From positions 23,224,001 through 23,288,000 of the forward strand of contig JAYKYS010000006.1 of NCBI GenBank assembly GCA_036924285.1: a stretch of 64,000 nt of DNA, in the 5' to 3' direction. A program made the position numbers and the translations under genes. The notes beneath the pieces are model-generated. The model saw only the letters and a program-made list of their open reading frames with translations, had not been told where the DNA came from and did no database searches. Source of the DNA: Asterella californica (taxonomy: Eukaryota > Streptophyta > Marchantiopsida > Marchantiales > Aytoniaceae). Positions 25,175 to 38,000 of the stretch are shown here, piece by piece (position 1 is the stretch's first letter; each line of letters opens with the position of its first letter).

Positions 25175-25980
25175 TGTAAGCCGGCCTGTCCTCTCGATAA
25201 TTGTAAAAATTATATCAGTCTTCAAGGGATTACTAGAGCATCATAATTACAAAGATTTAGTTACACCCATGCTCACTTCACACAACTCTCTGACCACTTT
25301 GATCACATCGGTCTCTCTAATAGCGTTCCTGCAAATAAATTCTAATCCCGCTCTCAACATTGCAGCGCATAATACTCAAGGACTCCCAAGATCTCCAATG
25401 CTCACTTTACTTATAGACAGGAAAATGAGAGTGTCTTCCACCCTCTCAACTCCTCCTTATATACTCTACAACTTCTTACCGTGATAACTTTCACTAAGTT
25501 ACGTTATCTCATAATAAGTACATGATCCAAACTAGTAAAACTTCTAAGACTACTAAGACTTTAAGAATAGCACACACATTACTTGTTCTACTTTACTAAA
25601 ATAAGAGATTTTCGTACTTTAGCTTTTCTAAAGTGTTAACTTTTCATACTAGCTAGTAGGAAGACGACAACAAACTAATACGTCTTTTGAGGAGCATCTT
25701 TAGATATTTGTGCATGACTTTCCACCATGCATCCAATCAGCGATGTTCAACAAAGTACATACTTTTGAGAAGTATATTTAGAGCTCCGCACTTGTTACAT
25801 AGTGTCGTAGTGAAACCTCTAATAGTTTCCTCAACTTAGTCATATCTATCTCAGCTAGTTATAACTAGTTTTGATCACTCTAGAGTTGGATCTTCGAACT
25901 AGAGTAACTTATAAGATAGTCATACCTAATACAATTTATATAAGCAAACACACAAATAATGAGATACTTGTGATGTGACA
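25175..25980 (-). repeat. 806-bp LTR of a second family
   Basis: Begins TGTAAGCC next to the primer site and ends GATGTGACA, giving TG...CA ends on the + strand and TGTCACATC...GGCTTACA in element orientation. It contains a minus-strand TATA box. I find no second copy in the window, so it is either one end of a truncated element or part of a recombinant. Confidence 0.65.
25455..25463 (-). promoter_or_regulatory. TATA box in the 806-bp LTR
   Basis: The minus strand reads TATATAAGG, placed in the middle of the LTR where the U3 promoter is expected, directed towards the primer site. Confidence 0.5.
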
Positions 25981-26245
25981 GTCCATCTACACCGGACTCA
26001 CGTCTCAGACCTATGTCTCGGACTTATGTTTCGGTCTGTTTCAAGACTTGCCCCCTTAGGTCAGTGTTCGTCTGGAGTCGTCTTGGGGTAGACCTTTATG
26101 TCCTAGCCCAATGTTCCAAGGTCCGATGAACCATTTAGGGTTCATCTGTTCTCGACTTCTCGACGAACGTTCACAACCCAACGCAAGTCCAATAGGATTA
26201 TGTTGTTCGTGTCTACGCCTGATCTTGAGACTGAAGGTTGCAACA
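25981..26245 (-). repeat. Partial 5' LTR of the chromovirus
   Basis: Aligns with 20016-20317, the right end of the 3' LTR, in the same orientation, ending GGTTGCAACA. The copies are visibly diverged with small indels, so the chromovirus is much older than the element at 49-57 kb. The remaining part of this LTR is missing at the junction with the 806-bp LTR. Confidence 0.7.
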
Positions 26246-28654
26246 CAAGTAAACATGTTAAGATTTCCAAAAATAGAGATGAAGAGGTCGATCTAGCAGA
26301 TATCTTGACAGAGTTTCAATCCGAGGATGAGGATTATGCAGCAGAGCTTGAAGATGAAGTTGATGAGCATGGAAGGGAGGATGATGAAAGTGTACGAGTG
26401 CCAGTCCAAATATTTGGATAATATCTCTAGTGCATACCGGAGGATGGATATGTTTAGAAGGGATGGACGTTGTGTCGTGTACCGAATCCTACTTGAAAAT
26501 CAAAGTTCGATGATATGATTATCGTTCCAAAGACGCTCATAGGATTAAAAATGGACTCTGTACTCAACTTTCGATCTCTACTTCCATTGCATCAAGTGAT
26601 AGAGCTTGTTGTTAGCTTTCCATGGACATTTCATTTACCTCTTTTTGACACTTAATGGCAAAGCTATGAGATTCGAAAGATGAAAAAATCAAGCTAACGC
26701 TAGTTTATCGATGTTGACTGGGTATTTGTGGTTTTCGACATTATACTAAGGGTGCAAAGGGGCTGTGGAAACCTGCAAAGGGGCTATGGAAATCATTATC
26801 TGTGGAAACTCATGTATCTCAACCGACGTAAGGAGTAGCTTAAAAGACTAGCTTGTATCTACGACTTGTTGATAGACGTTTTAGAGGATTAAGAGATCCA
26901 ATGCATACGCGTTGGTTAATACGCTTCGTGAAGAGATAGACCGATGTGTGTGTTTTGGGAAGAACTGAGACGTCGAAAGGAAAAATTTGAGTAATTCAGT
27001 GACTTACGAAAGAGAGTTGTATTGTTCGGACCGGACAGTTTTAGAGTCCAAACTTGTTGTCCTTAGATTGATCAAGATCAGAACATCAAGTTCTTCAAGA
27101 AATTGAAAACGATACAAAGTTCCATCGAGCTATTTGGAAGATGTGAGGAAAATTGGCTCGCATGGAGATGATACGTTTGATTTTCGTCCTCTGCAACCTG
27201 AGGTTGGGTTGTTTTTCACGATTTGTGAGCCAAGCTCTTCGTTCTTGGTGTCTATCAAGAGGTCCTTATCTATGCATAAGAGAAGAAAATATCTATTTGA
27301 GAACTTTCTTCTTTTGTCAAACGATCTTCATATGTCGATAGGGTCTTCCTTTCTAACTTTGTTGGCTCCAAGAATCTTCATCTGACTTCCGATAGTAGAG
27401 GTATCTCTGATTTTTGGTTGCAAGTGGTCGAACCTCCAAAACCTCATCCTTGCGACTTAAAACCAAATACATCCCCAAAACAGATCGTCTAGTCTGAGAT
27501 CCATCTTCTCTTGTAGATAGATATGGCTATCTTGATCCCAACAACGTCCCAAACAAACACTTTGGAGTTTTCCTCACGAAGAACAATGAAAAATTTGATC
27601 ACAAGAAGCAAAAAATTGACATAAATTATGCCCTTGCAGCTTAATTTCACTCACCACGCACAACACAACAATACATTCGCTGCGGTTTCGTTCTTTTGGA
27701 CTCGTTAGAGTTCGAGTTTGTTATGTGTGGTCTGTGGTAGCTAGTTTTAGCTAAGGGCTTGTACATGAATGTTGTTTGGATCAAAGTTCGAATCGTGTGA
27801 TATTGGTGCAAAGCTTTTTGTTAGCAAAGAGATGTTTTTTTTTATTTGAGCTACGCTTCGATAGTTTTGGGTCTAGGTCGAGATTCAGAGACTTGTTTTA
27901 GGATGTTGGGTGCAGATTATAGACCACTGAGGTGTACATAGACAAAAAAATGAGAGTGTATATAAAGTGAGGGTTAGTATATCTTGCAAAACTTGTTCTC
28001 GTTGTTGTTTTTCTCTTTCTTGTCTTTGTTCAGCACACGATATCTCCACAACTAAGAACCTTGCGTTTTCTTGGATAACCTTCACGTAAATTCAATACAA
28101 TAACAGGAATAATTACTCTGAGCAGTACATTTTCTAATACAAAAAAAAATCAGCAAAATGAGTGAAAATTGATGAATAAACATCCACAAAAACCTGCTTG
28201 ATATCGAAAATCTTTCCAGAAAAATTTAAGATTTCCTCCAATAGAGGAGAAAACAACTACTCCGGCTGAAAGATTTTGTCCTCTAGCTCTAGTAGCAAGC
28301 AAGTAATCGTTAGAGGACAAGATACCTCCTCGTGTAACTGCAGATGTGACGTTGAGGGACTCAACCTTAAAATATAAGGTTTGCTCACCAAGCTACCGGC
28401 ATTTCACGTTAGTTTCAGTGTGAGGAAATATTTAGTATAGTTATGGAGTTTATTACTTTAATGGTGGATTATAATAGTAATATTTACTTATGACGAGGAA
28501 TAGATTTGTCTTCTAGCGATGAGTCATTCGCTGCTATAAGAAAATTTATAAGAATTCCATGATGAAGTACTTTCTAAAATTTACCTTCTCAAAAGTTCTG
28601 TTTGAATTCCATGCTACATCTCAGCACGCTACAAGCTCGTACTTGAATTCCTCA
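26246..28654. other. Spacer with no recognisable gene
   Basis: Contains a short acidic frame (26200-26421, +) and a frame at 27134-27385 (+), neither with a recognised motif. A 21-bp unit, GCAAAGGGGCTGTGGAAACCT, is repeated once at 26754-26795 with three changes. No other structure seen. Confidence 0.4.
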
Positions 28655-28985
28655 AAAACTCTTCTCTTAGGGTATTGTTGAAGAGGTGCTAATGTTTCAT
28701 GTCGAAGTGCTCAACCACAGCAGAAGCTAGTCTCTTAAGATACTATTGAAGTACTCCTCAAGAGGTGCTAATGATTCATATCGAAGTACAAAAACCCTAA
28801 CCAGTGCAAAACCTCGTTTATTAGAGTAATGTTGAAGTACTACTGAAGACATGGTGCTGATGCTCCATGTCTAGTACCAAAAGCTAAAGCACCGGAGAAA
28901 CTTGTCTCTTAGGGAAATAAACTTGTCTATTGTTGAAATACTCCTGAAGAGGTGCTTCATGTCGATGTACCATGCATACCTTTTT
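28655..28985. repeat. Degenerate tandem repeats
   Basis: About four diverged copies share TCTCTTA, TATTGTTGAAGTACT, GAAGAGGTGCTAATG and TCATGTCGAAGTAC. They start near 28661, 28728, 28806 and 28908. Spacing varies from about 70 to 100 bases. No function evident. Confidence 0.65.
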
Positions 28986-31685
28986 GAGTATTTATGTATC
29001 TTATACTGTTCGAGCAATAGCTTTAACTTCATTCGCAAAGAAGAAGGAAGGAAGAATGCTCTTATTCCTCTACCGAACTTGTGAGTGCGATTTATCAATT
29101 ATTTCTCAACCCTAACGAACCATACTAGTGACATATTAATTTCTCCAACCGAAACCGAACCTTAATATGATGTATCTGTCTACCTAACTTAAACCGAATC
29201 AAAACGAAGACATATAAAATGTTCGATACTAAACCGTGCCTAAACGGTAGTATATCAATCTCCGACCTAAACCATATCTAAACTGTAGTGTTATCCGTTC
29301 TCCGAACCTAGACAGTGGTCAGTGGATGGACAGTTCGTCAAATATAAACCACGAAAGTACAAGGGAAAACCGGCAGAAAAGAGGTTTATGCACCGTTGTG
29401 CACCTGATCTCAGCGTTGGGTGGTAGAGAGAGTTGAAAGCATAATCAACGATACAGAAACCCACATATTTGAACGGGTATGTTTACAACCCCCGAACTGA
29501 AAATAGGACCTGGAAAGCCTCCACAATGAAGAGAAAGTTAGCAAACGTTTGTTTCACAGAAGGAACAGCCAGAATCCAGATGTTCTCAAGACGTTATCCA
29601 AAGTTCGTAACATCGTATCACGGTCTCATTTTCCAGACCGTGCAGTGCGGAAGCATGACACAGGCTATATCACATAGCCAAAGTTCGTTGTGTCGGTCCG
29701 ATATGAGAATGAATTCATTCCGGCCGGCCGCCTGGTCTGTCCACTTCTGTAGGAGGAGACATGCGCTTTGTGCGTATATCTCCTCCTAAAGAAAGGAAAA
29801 ATGGTTTCAGTGCAACTGGACAAAGATACTCGACCAACGGTCCCATGCAGATGCATTCGGTTCCACCGATGCGCTTCTTTGTGAGAGTGGTGGCATACGG
29901 TAACCGAGTAAATCATGATTTGTTAGATGTGAAATCCCAGACTGCTACAGTTTTTCTTCAGGCCTTACTCATACTACCTGAGCCCAGGCACAAGGCCTTA
30001 TGATAGCAGCTGTGTCGACAGTCATCGAACTCCGCAGCTAAAGAAGATACAGAGTAACAGAAACTTCCACAATCGAAGTCGGTTTGGTGATATACGGTAC
30101 TATTGCTTGCTGACTCCGACACTCCACTGCGACTGCTTCGTATGATTTAACCTTTTCTTAGAGTCCGAGAGTCCACGCACGCTCTTGTTATGAGATTCGT
30201 CCGAAAGCGCATGTGCTCTCTACCGTGAATAAACTCTTCTAGGTGCTGATGAGGGACAGTCACCCTGCAGATTAATGGCTCAAATCGTTCACTCCTAAAA
30301 CAATGGATTCACTTGTCGGTCCCTTTCGACTTACTTCATACCCAGTTCGATGTCCTCTTACAGCTTAGCACTCTGACAGAACAAACCAGAGCAATCTGCA
30401 AGCGAAAGACGAACGAGCCTGCTCGGAACCATAGCTCGGAAGATGCTGCCGTTAACTGAGTGGCCAGATCTGATGGGGAAATTTTGTAGTATAAAAAAAA
30501 TTAGATTGCCACGAACCGAAGCGAGGGAGACTGGGTGAAACAGACCTTGCCATGTTCGTTCGTTGTGTTGGTTCCTTCCTTAGAATTGAGAACGATGACT
30601 GCAGATGAAGAGAACATCACTCAAAGCCAGAAATAGCCATAGCCCGATCGAAATATAACAGCAAAGGAAACATCAACAAAGTGGATAAGTCTTAAGCTGA
30701 CACACACACGGGGTAACACATCAACATGCCTTTCCTCTCTCAACTCTTGTGCTGACCAGTACCAAGCTTGAGGATGTTCGACATTTCCACTTCAGTGACT
30801 TCGTGGGCTACCGTCGCCATCAACTGTGCCAGATGAGTAGCGTCGGACGCATGAGATACAAGTACTTGAGGGCCTGATAGATTCTGCTAAAAGTAGTCGG
30901 TGTGAAAAATGAGGGCGGTTCGTATCAACTCTGGTACGAAACTACTCATCTTTCTTACTCCGGATCTTGATGTGATTCACCATTCTCAAAACAGATCAGA
31001 GTCATACACGAATTACCATACACAACCATTATCATTCATCTCTTCTGGGCTTTCGAATAAGAGGGCGAGGCTCGGACGACTATTCTTTACTCTTCTTGCA
31101 TCCAACAATGGTCGGGATGTCGGTGGTTGTCTCTCGGGCCGAATGGGTAGCCTTCGATCATCCGGCACGTGGTCCTGTTCCACAGAGAATAAAGAGCTCG
31201 AAATGGGATAGAGAGAGGAGGGAGAAATCGACTCATGAAGCTGAAACAACAGAATGGGACTCTGCACCTCGCCGCGACGGCGCGACTCGTTGAGGTTTCT
31301 CGTGACATAGCAGAAGTTGTGGCTTCTGTTCGTGGGCCAGCCTGAAGTAATGCCGAGAGTTTACCGGAGCTTCTCCGCTATGGACAGAGTTGTCGTGCTG
31401 AGCCGTCATTTCTGGCGACGCATAGAACTCGAATTTTCATCTACCTATAAGGCAACAGTCAGAAGTAGGTGGATTATCTGACGACTTTTGGCTTATTTAT
31501 TTGGACATTTCAACGTGGCGAGAGACAGAACAGCTTGCTGAGTATGGCCATGCATCCATGCAGGAAAGAAGACATACAGGCAGGGAGGTATGACGATCGA
31601 CCCATCAGAATCTCGGATCAGCTCTTCGCTGCTCGAACTAATTCTGGGTGTGTATTTTCCGCACTTAGTTTCATGTACCCGTAAT
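28986..31685. other. Spacer upstream of the inositol monophosphatase gene
   Basis: No convincing gene. 29130-29310 has loosely repeated CCTAAACCG-like words. Frames such as 29469-29789 and 30909-31211 overlap frames on the other strand and show no motif. A hairpin at 29750-29788 is listed separately. Confidence 0.4.
29750..29788. repeat. Hairpin with 10-bp outer stem
   Basis: TAGGAGGAGA (29750-29759) pairs with TCTCCTCCTA (29779-29788). Inside, ATGCGC can pair with GTGCGTAT using one wobble. The structure is short and imperfect; a small-RNA precursor is possible but unsupported. Confidence 0.5.
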
Positions 31686-31693
31686 ATCTATAA
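31686..31693 (+). promoter_or_regulatory. Candidate TATA element of the inositol monophosphatase gene
   Basis: TCTATAAC lies about 215 bases upstream of the ATG in otherwise GC-richer sequence, giving a leader of roughly 185 bases. The match is weak and unconfirmed. Confidence 0.2.
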
Positions 31694-31903
31694 CTTTATT
31701 GGGGCCTTCCCTATTCTGTGAACTCGAATCCTGTATCTCCAATTCTTGAGGCTTTTTTGGCTCCCTCCCCGAGAAGATTAACATTTCGCCCTCTCGTGTC
31801 GATTGATACGGTAGGGTTCGCTTGGCTGACTGCCTCCCTCCCTCCCCAGATCGATCAAGTCTAGTGCGGAGAGAGAGACTGATTGACGAAGGGGACTGAC
31901 ACG

Positions 31904-32737
31904 ATGGAGTTCGACACCCAGATGTTGGACAAGTGCGTCGAGGTCGCTAGAGAAGCGGCTTTGAAAGCAGGAAAGTTGATTCAGGATATGTTTTATCAGG
32001 ATAAAAGAGTCGAGTATAAGAACGGGAAGGCGGATCTGGTAACGGAGACGGACCGAGCTTGTGAGAGGATCATCTTCGATCATCTGTCGGAGGCATTCCC
32101 TTCGTACAAGTTTCTGGGCGAGGAGCAGGCTTCTTCTTTGGGTGATGGGAATTCGAAGTCTGTCGAAATCACCGATGAACCCACATGGGTCGTTGATCCT
32201 CTCGACGGCACCACCAACTTCGTGCACTGCTTTCCTTTCGTCTGCGTTTCGATCGGTCTTATGGTCGAGAAAGTCCCCGTCGCGGGTGTTGTCTATAACC
32301 CTATCCTGGACGAGGTGTTCTCTGCCACGAAAGGAGGTGGAGCGTTCATGAACGGCCGGCCTATCGAGCCTTCGGAGCAGCAGCTATTAGGGCATGCGCT
32401 TCTGGCAACGGAGATGGGAACAGCGCGGGATGTCTCGACGATCGATGCTGCCACGAAAAGGTTGAATGCGTTGATGTTTAGGGTTCGGTCACTACGAATG
32501 TCGGGATCTTGTGCCATGGGCTTGTGCGGAGTTGCTTGCGGAAGGCTGGATGTTTTCTATGAGATCGGCTTCGGAGGTCCTTGGGATGTAGCTGCTGGAA
32601 TTTTGATTGTGCAAGAGGCAGGGGGACACGTTTTCGACCCTTCCGGTAAGCCTTTCGACATTTGGTCGCACCGGGTTTGCTCCACCAACAGCCACTTGAA
32701 GGATGCTGTAGTGGAAGCGTTGAGTGGAAACTGTTAG
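31904..32737 (+). CDS. IMP: Inositol monophosphatase, intronless
   Basis: Encodes 277 residues, the usual length for a plant inositol-phosphate phosphatase. This Mg2+-dependent enzyme releases free myo-inositol from inositol monophosphate; the plant form can also act on L-galactose 1-phosphate in ascorbate synthesis. All active-site elements are present: TETD (47-50), LGEEQ (71-75), [12 protein letters not shown] (95-106, metal ligands D98 and D101), GSCA (201-204) and GPWDVAAG (225-232, D228). No signal or transit peptide is evident, so it is probably cytosolic. The ATG at 31904 is chosen because the frame extends upstream only seven codons to a TTG, and plant homologues begin similarly. The frame has no introns, whereas the Arabidopsis homologue has many as I recall. 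It is transcribed away from a transposon-poor spacer. Near-certain identity. Confidence 0.95.
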   Translation: MEFDTQMLDKCVEVAREAALKAGKLIQDMFYQDKRVEYKNGKADLVTETDRACERIIFDHLSEAFPSYKFLGEEQASSLGDGNSKSVEITDEPTWVVDPLDGTTNFVHCFPFVCVSIGLMVEKVPVAGVVYNPILDEVFSATKGGGAFMNGRPIEPSEQQLLGHALLATEMGTARDVSTIDAATKRLNALMFRVRSLRMSGSCAMGLCGVACGRLDVFYEIGFGGPWDVAAGILIVQEAGGHVFDPSGKPFDIWSHRVCSTNSHLKDAVVEALSGNC

Positions 32738-34909
32738 TTCTTTCGTCCGTCCTTCCTTCCTTCGCTCGACAAGCAAGCGTTCATTCTGCCGTTGAATCAT
32801 AAGTGAGTATTCATGATCATCAATCTCATCGGCAGGCTAGCGTGCGTTTCTGGCCCGTCACTGAACCCAAACTGCTCATGAGTTCAGGTCGCCGAACAAG
32901 CACTTGAAGGATGTTTGATGGCTGCTATGACGGAAGAAAGAGTAACACTGAGAGCAAGTGAGATCAATGCTTTTGATTTCCTCTTTTGCTCTATGTGTGT
33001 TTCTTTCGGCATTGGTTGGTGTCGGTCTTGTGCCAGGAAATGCCCCCTTGAGATTGTTTCGGTAAGGTGAACCGAACTCGAAAACCAGGGTTTCTCAGCG
33101 GCAGACTCAGTACATATCAAGGCATTCAGCTGATTCAGAACATGTCAAGGATTTACTAACCATCGAATCTCCTCCTTCTCCAACAATCTGTGAAAGAGTG
33201 ATCAGCAAGTAGTAGAAACCAGCAAATGTGGAAAGTATGCGTGGTTCAAACACCATTGGAAGGTCGCTGACTGGCCTCTCGGTTGTAAATCAAAAGGAAA
33301 AGCAAGCACTAACTGAAGCAATCAAGCACTCAATCACTCTGGATACATAGGAGCTTCTGTAGGCACGGTCATAGATAGATAGAGTCAGACCTGTAAAGCA
33401 TCTACATGAAGCACTTTGTCTGTTTGAGGTACTCCAGAATCGGAGGACACCGAGTCTGAGGAGGCTCCACCTGTTTGATTGACGCGAGATTCGCCTTTTC
33501 TCTTCATCGATGTGGAACGAGATCTATCGTTGCATGTTTCTTTTCAGACAGTCATCCGCTACGACGAAAGCAATCTCGACTGTATTTTCGAGGTCTTCTT
33601 TATCACTGTAGCACATGAGTTTCTTGGGTGGTTCGGTGGGTCAACTGGAGAGCTTGAGTGAGTTTCTTCTGCCTTCAAAGTTGATCTTTACGTTGTGTTC
33701 TAAGTTCGTTATTGGTCCCGGATGCATGAGAAAAGACGGAAGGATCTCGTTCGAACTCTCCCCCGCCTTAATACACGGCATCTGGAAGGGGAATTTTCCG
33801 GCTTTTGGCACTTTTTCTCGAGGATGTAGCTTGGGCATCTACCTCTTCATCGACGTTCGGAGTCTCTTTGTTACACATGAAGTTGCTTTCTGAAAGCATA
33901 ATGCATTCTGTTCAGTTCTGGCCCACGACAGCTTTCCCAGCTTTTCGACCCCCGTCAGCTCATCATCCACCATAGAATCGGACTAAAGATCACCGTGAGA
34001 TGGACATCTATAGCGTCCTTCGAAAAGTGAGTGGGTGCATGATCCAGATCAAGGCCCACGCACACCATCAAACTATCCACGGAACTCGTAGGAGGAAAAG
34101 ACCTTGAAGCATATTTCCAAGTAGTTTCCATCGGAGCGAAATCGAGGAGCAGGAAGTCGAAAGCAGAGTTGCATCCAAAACATCCGCCACCGAGCGATTG
34201 CTGGAATAGCTCATAATGGAGGAATACAAGTGAGAGGAAACGTCGAGCAAATGAAGCGAATAAATGGCGAGAATTATTAATACTGAATTGCAAGAGTGGC
34301 CTCTTTCGTGTACGTTATTCACACGAACGTCGTAAAGTCTTCTCACGTCCATGTGGTCTCCAGAACTGACAACGTCGAAACTACAGTAGAAATGGGAACC
34401 GAAGACGTGAGCAATTAATCAGTTCGTGGAACTGCTTGTGCCAGGACGAGCAGGGGGAATAATAACGTAAAGTTTTGCTTGATCGGCACGCTGCGGAAAA
34501 AGAAGACCTGCTTTGACTGATCAAAGTACTTCTTTATGCTTGAACAGCAACTCTTAACCAAGGTTAGGTCAGTAAGAAGTTTACATGTTAGTGGTTCTGT
34601 GAAAGACTCTTTTCCCGAAGCCCTGTCACAAGCAAACCGATTTTCGCGAAAGCTTATTGCTTATTCACCTTTTCCACTGGAAGTTTACAGCAAGTTTAAT
34701 TTATTATTTAATCTTTTTGTTAAGAAGAGTTAGATAAATAAATAAGTAAATGTATTTTTTCGTTAACAGGTTGTCGCATTTGTAGTCTCAGAAGTGATTC
34801 GGTCCGTGTTTTATTGATGGGTTATGTTAGTAACGTCTCAGAACTGTAGCTCCAGTAATCATCTAACATTTATTTATATATAAATTTTAATTATTTAAAA
34901 AAGTTCCCC
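32738..34909. other. Spacer downstream of the inositol monophosphatase gene
   Basis: The first few hundred bases presumably hold the 3' untranslated region, but I see no clear AATAAA signal. Later frames (33615-33893 +, 33955-34293 -) lack motifs and overlap opposing frames. Confidence 0.4.
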
Positions 34910-35060
34910 AAAGGTGGTTGAGCATGTAAACTGAGACACAGAAGATCGATGTCTCAAGTGATTTAGTTTACAGTCCTCTAAGAGAAAGATCGTGGGTTCA
35001 ATCTCTTATGGGCACGATTGGAGATGCATGCTGCTGCAAACTGTTAATGAAACTTCTAAT
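34910..35060 (+). repeat. Possible tRNA-derived SINE fragment
   Basis: GTGGTTGAGCATGTAAACTG (near 34914) resembles a Pol III A box. CGTGGGTTCAATCTC (34991-35005) resembles a B box (GGTTCRANNCC). The spacing of about 75 bases is on the long side. There is no tRNA fold and no second copy in the window, so this is tentative. Confidence 0.3.
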
Positions 35061-38000
35061 CTGAGTCCCGTTGTGACGGATTCACATGGAAAGTCTCATG
35101 GTCGTCGAAGACCCCAAAGGACAGGTAACACCATTTATCATTTATCAATTCGTTTATTCTTTTAAAACACAAGTACGGGTATAAAAGCTCCAAGCCTCTC
35201 CGGAATTTTTCTTTTATGGATGAACAGTCACTGAGTACGGAACAACCTACTATTGTTTTTGTAACGCATAGCTATTCTTTTTGTGAAAGCCAAAAAGGGA
35301 GAGTGGAATTTTTCTCGTGTAGCGAAAAGAACGGATGGAGTCGTTGTGAAAAAAAAATAAAAAAGTTTAACGAGAATAATTAGATGGAATCTTTGCGAGA
35401 ACTCAAAAAAGAAAAGAATGGTATAATTCGATAAATCGTTAATGCATAACCTCGCAGTTCCACTGCAAGCGTAGCTATTTGTTAACCACCTTTCCATCCG
35501 ATAACGAGATCTGACAAGTGAAAATTGAGATCAAAATTTACAAAGATTGTTATATTTTGCATTATATTATTTCATACGAATTAGAAATAATGACGTGTAG
35601 CAGGAACGCCTGCCAAGAGTGGGTTATGGGCTGTAACGGCTTTCCACGAGACGGGAGCCGACGGGAGTTCAGAACAGTCCTTAACTCACGATTGGGCACG
35701 CGCTTCTCCAGCATAAAACATTATTGAAAGAATTTATCTTTCTTACCGTTATAATTTATAATCACGCCCGTGAGGTGTAAGGACACACCCGTGGGGTGTA
35801 AACACACCAGAGGCGCCTAAGCATACACAAGGAACATGTGAGTATAACGGTATTTAAGGACCCAAAGAATACACGGGGAGAGTGAAGTTTGTTTTCCAAA
35901 TTGCTTTACGGAGAACTAATGGACTTGAAGGTGAGAATATTCTAGATTTGGTTGGTGCAAAGTACATAGCTGCAGAAAAAAAAAAAAGAATTTTATTCTC
36001 CCTTTATATCCATGCACGTAGTTTAACGAGTCCAAAGTGACAGTATCATTCATAGAGAATAGTTACATGATCAAGAAAGATGATGTTTAGCTTTCGCTCG
36101 GATCCACAAATAGTCTCGTGCTCTGTGTGTGTGGATCGTAGAGTTTCAGACGCTTTTCTGAAGGCTTCTTTAGCTTTAGGAAAGGAGAACGCTACAAGAA
36201 GCTCTCCCGGTCCTCGACATGATACGTTACTCGCAGTTTCAAGTTGGTTCCATATCGCTCTCAGTCTGGTTTCAGCTGGTAGCTAGTTACTTTTCCATGG
36301 CACGTTTTGTCTACTCCTCTTCCCCTACTGCTCCTCATTGGCACCGACAAGTCTCATGGACGCTTTATTTAGGCCTCGTGTGTGTTCACGACAGCTTGCC
36401 GGGTGGCTTTTTAGTTGTGGTCGTCGGCGTTAGCCTCCTTGTAATTTTCTCATTTCACTGTTAATAAAGTTTGACAGGCGTTCTTCTTTTTCTTTTCTTT
36501 TCTTTTTAAAAAGAAAGGAAAATAAAGTGATTTGTCTTGGAGGGATGCATATTTCATCTCTCCATCTTTAGATAGAGAGGGTGACATGCTCATTAATTTA
36601 TTTCTTAACTTTGGGTAGTAAAATAATACTTCTTTGATACCCAGAGCCAGATCGTGTACTTTGGGAAGTGCATTCTGCTGTGCTTTGCCTGTGGGTTATA
36701 TATGGTTGTGGCTCTGCGTTCATCTATCATTTTTCACAGAAATTAAAATTTAAATACTAACTTCATATATAATATATATCTAAAAATATAACGACAAGCA
36801 GAGGCAGTACAAGAGTCCGTCAAACAAACTATCAGAACCCTCCGGAAAAGCTCCCGAAATTCATCCCACCACAGAACCAATCCATTTTTCGATTTTCTCC
36901 CTTAAGGCGCTTGTCTTTTACCTGTCTACGTTTGCCACGAGCTTTTGACGTATATTTGGTATAAGGACTGACTTGTCTAGAAGAAATCTCGACTTATCTT
37001 AATTAACACTTATATTCAAAGAAAACTCTAATACAGAGCAGACCGGTTTCTGAGCTTTATGAACAGACAGTTCTGCTACCGTCTCAGATATTGCCTCTAA
37101 GAGGTTAGTCCCAGAGTTTTATCAAAAAATGCTTGCGCAAATTGGGGCCTAAATTAGACTTCCCAAGGTTAGTGTTTCTAGAATAAGTTTACGTAATTAA
37201 CTCAAAATCGTTATTTTCTTTTCTTCACTTTATTTTCTTCAGATCGAAAAGCGATAAATGAAACCTTTACGAATTCACATGAGTGAGTGTGAAGTTTATT
37301 TAACATCGTTGCTGTAAATGAATGACAGAAGACAAACCGACCCAAAAATGAGCTTCAGCAATGAATATTCTCTCCCCACGGCCTTATACATATAGTTGCG
37401 TTTTCTGTTATCAGAAAGGACTTAAATAATATATATAGATTATGTACACTTTAATATACAAAGAAGTGTTTCACTGTTTCTCCTTAATGGAAGAAGTGAG
37501 TTGGTGATCAATCACTCCATGTCCACATGTTACATCTCCTAAGCTCACCGATGTAACTCAAGCAAACTGGATGATTATGGATTTGTACAAGCAAATCTTT
37601 TCTGAGAGGTGTTGACAAAACAAATCGTTCAGAATAACTTCGTGCAAGATACGAATGAATGTTTCCAGTGTGAAACACTTAACAGCAAGTGGATGTGCAC
37701 CAGTGAAACGCTACATGTGTCATAAACCCTCTTCATTATAGGATATTTTTATTGCGCGATGTATACTTTTCCTCGCTTAGTCATTAATGGATAGAATACT
37801 TTTATTAGGTGATATTTTTCCTCGCTTAGTCAGTAGTGAAGGACTCAAAAGTAAGACAGGACGTAACACGGGCAGGGCTCAGATAACCCGGTTATGAATG
37901 ATTATGGTAAAAATGTTACGAGCAAAACAAGGTAGCGTAGCAATGACCATTCTCCTTCAGGAAGGACAGGTCTTAGGTTCAGATCTTCAAGATTCCATCT

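Larger units (their letters stand above)
19257..26245 (-). mobile_element. Composite Ty3/gypsy chromovirus relic
   Basis: A minus-strand element whose tail, integrase and RT belong to a chromodomain-bearing gypsy element. Its 3' LTR is on the left (ending at 20317), and a matching 265-bp piece of its 5' LTR is at the far right (25981-26245). Between the gag remnant and that piece sit the leader, primer site and 806-bp LTR of what looks like another family (24851-25980). The chromovirus's own primer site and most of its 5' LTR are missing. The left limit is approximate. Confidence 0.65.

Noticed and set aside
26200..26421. Acidic 73-codon frame to the right of the chromovirus LTR
   Set aside because: It has no ATG start or recognisable motif, and it starts inside the LTR fragment.
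28655..28985. CRISPR-like repeat array
   Set aside because: The repeats are diverged and unequally spaced, there are no constant repeats with unique spacers, and the genome is eukaryotic.
31883..31903. Seven-codon extension of the inositol monophosphatase frame
   Set aside because: It begins with TTG; the next in-frame ATG fits homologues.
31778..32227. 149-codon frame antisense to inositol monophosphatase
   Set aside because: It is a shadow of the strongly coding + strand frame and shows no motif.
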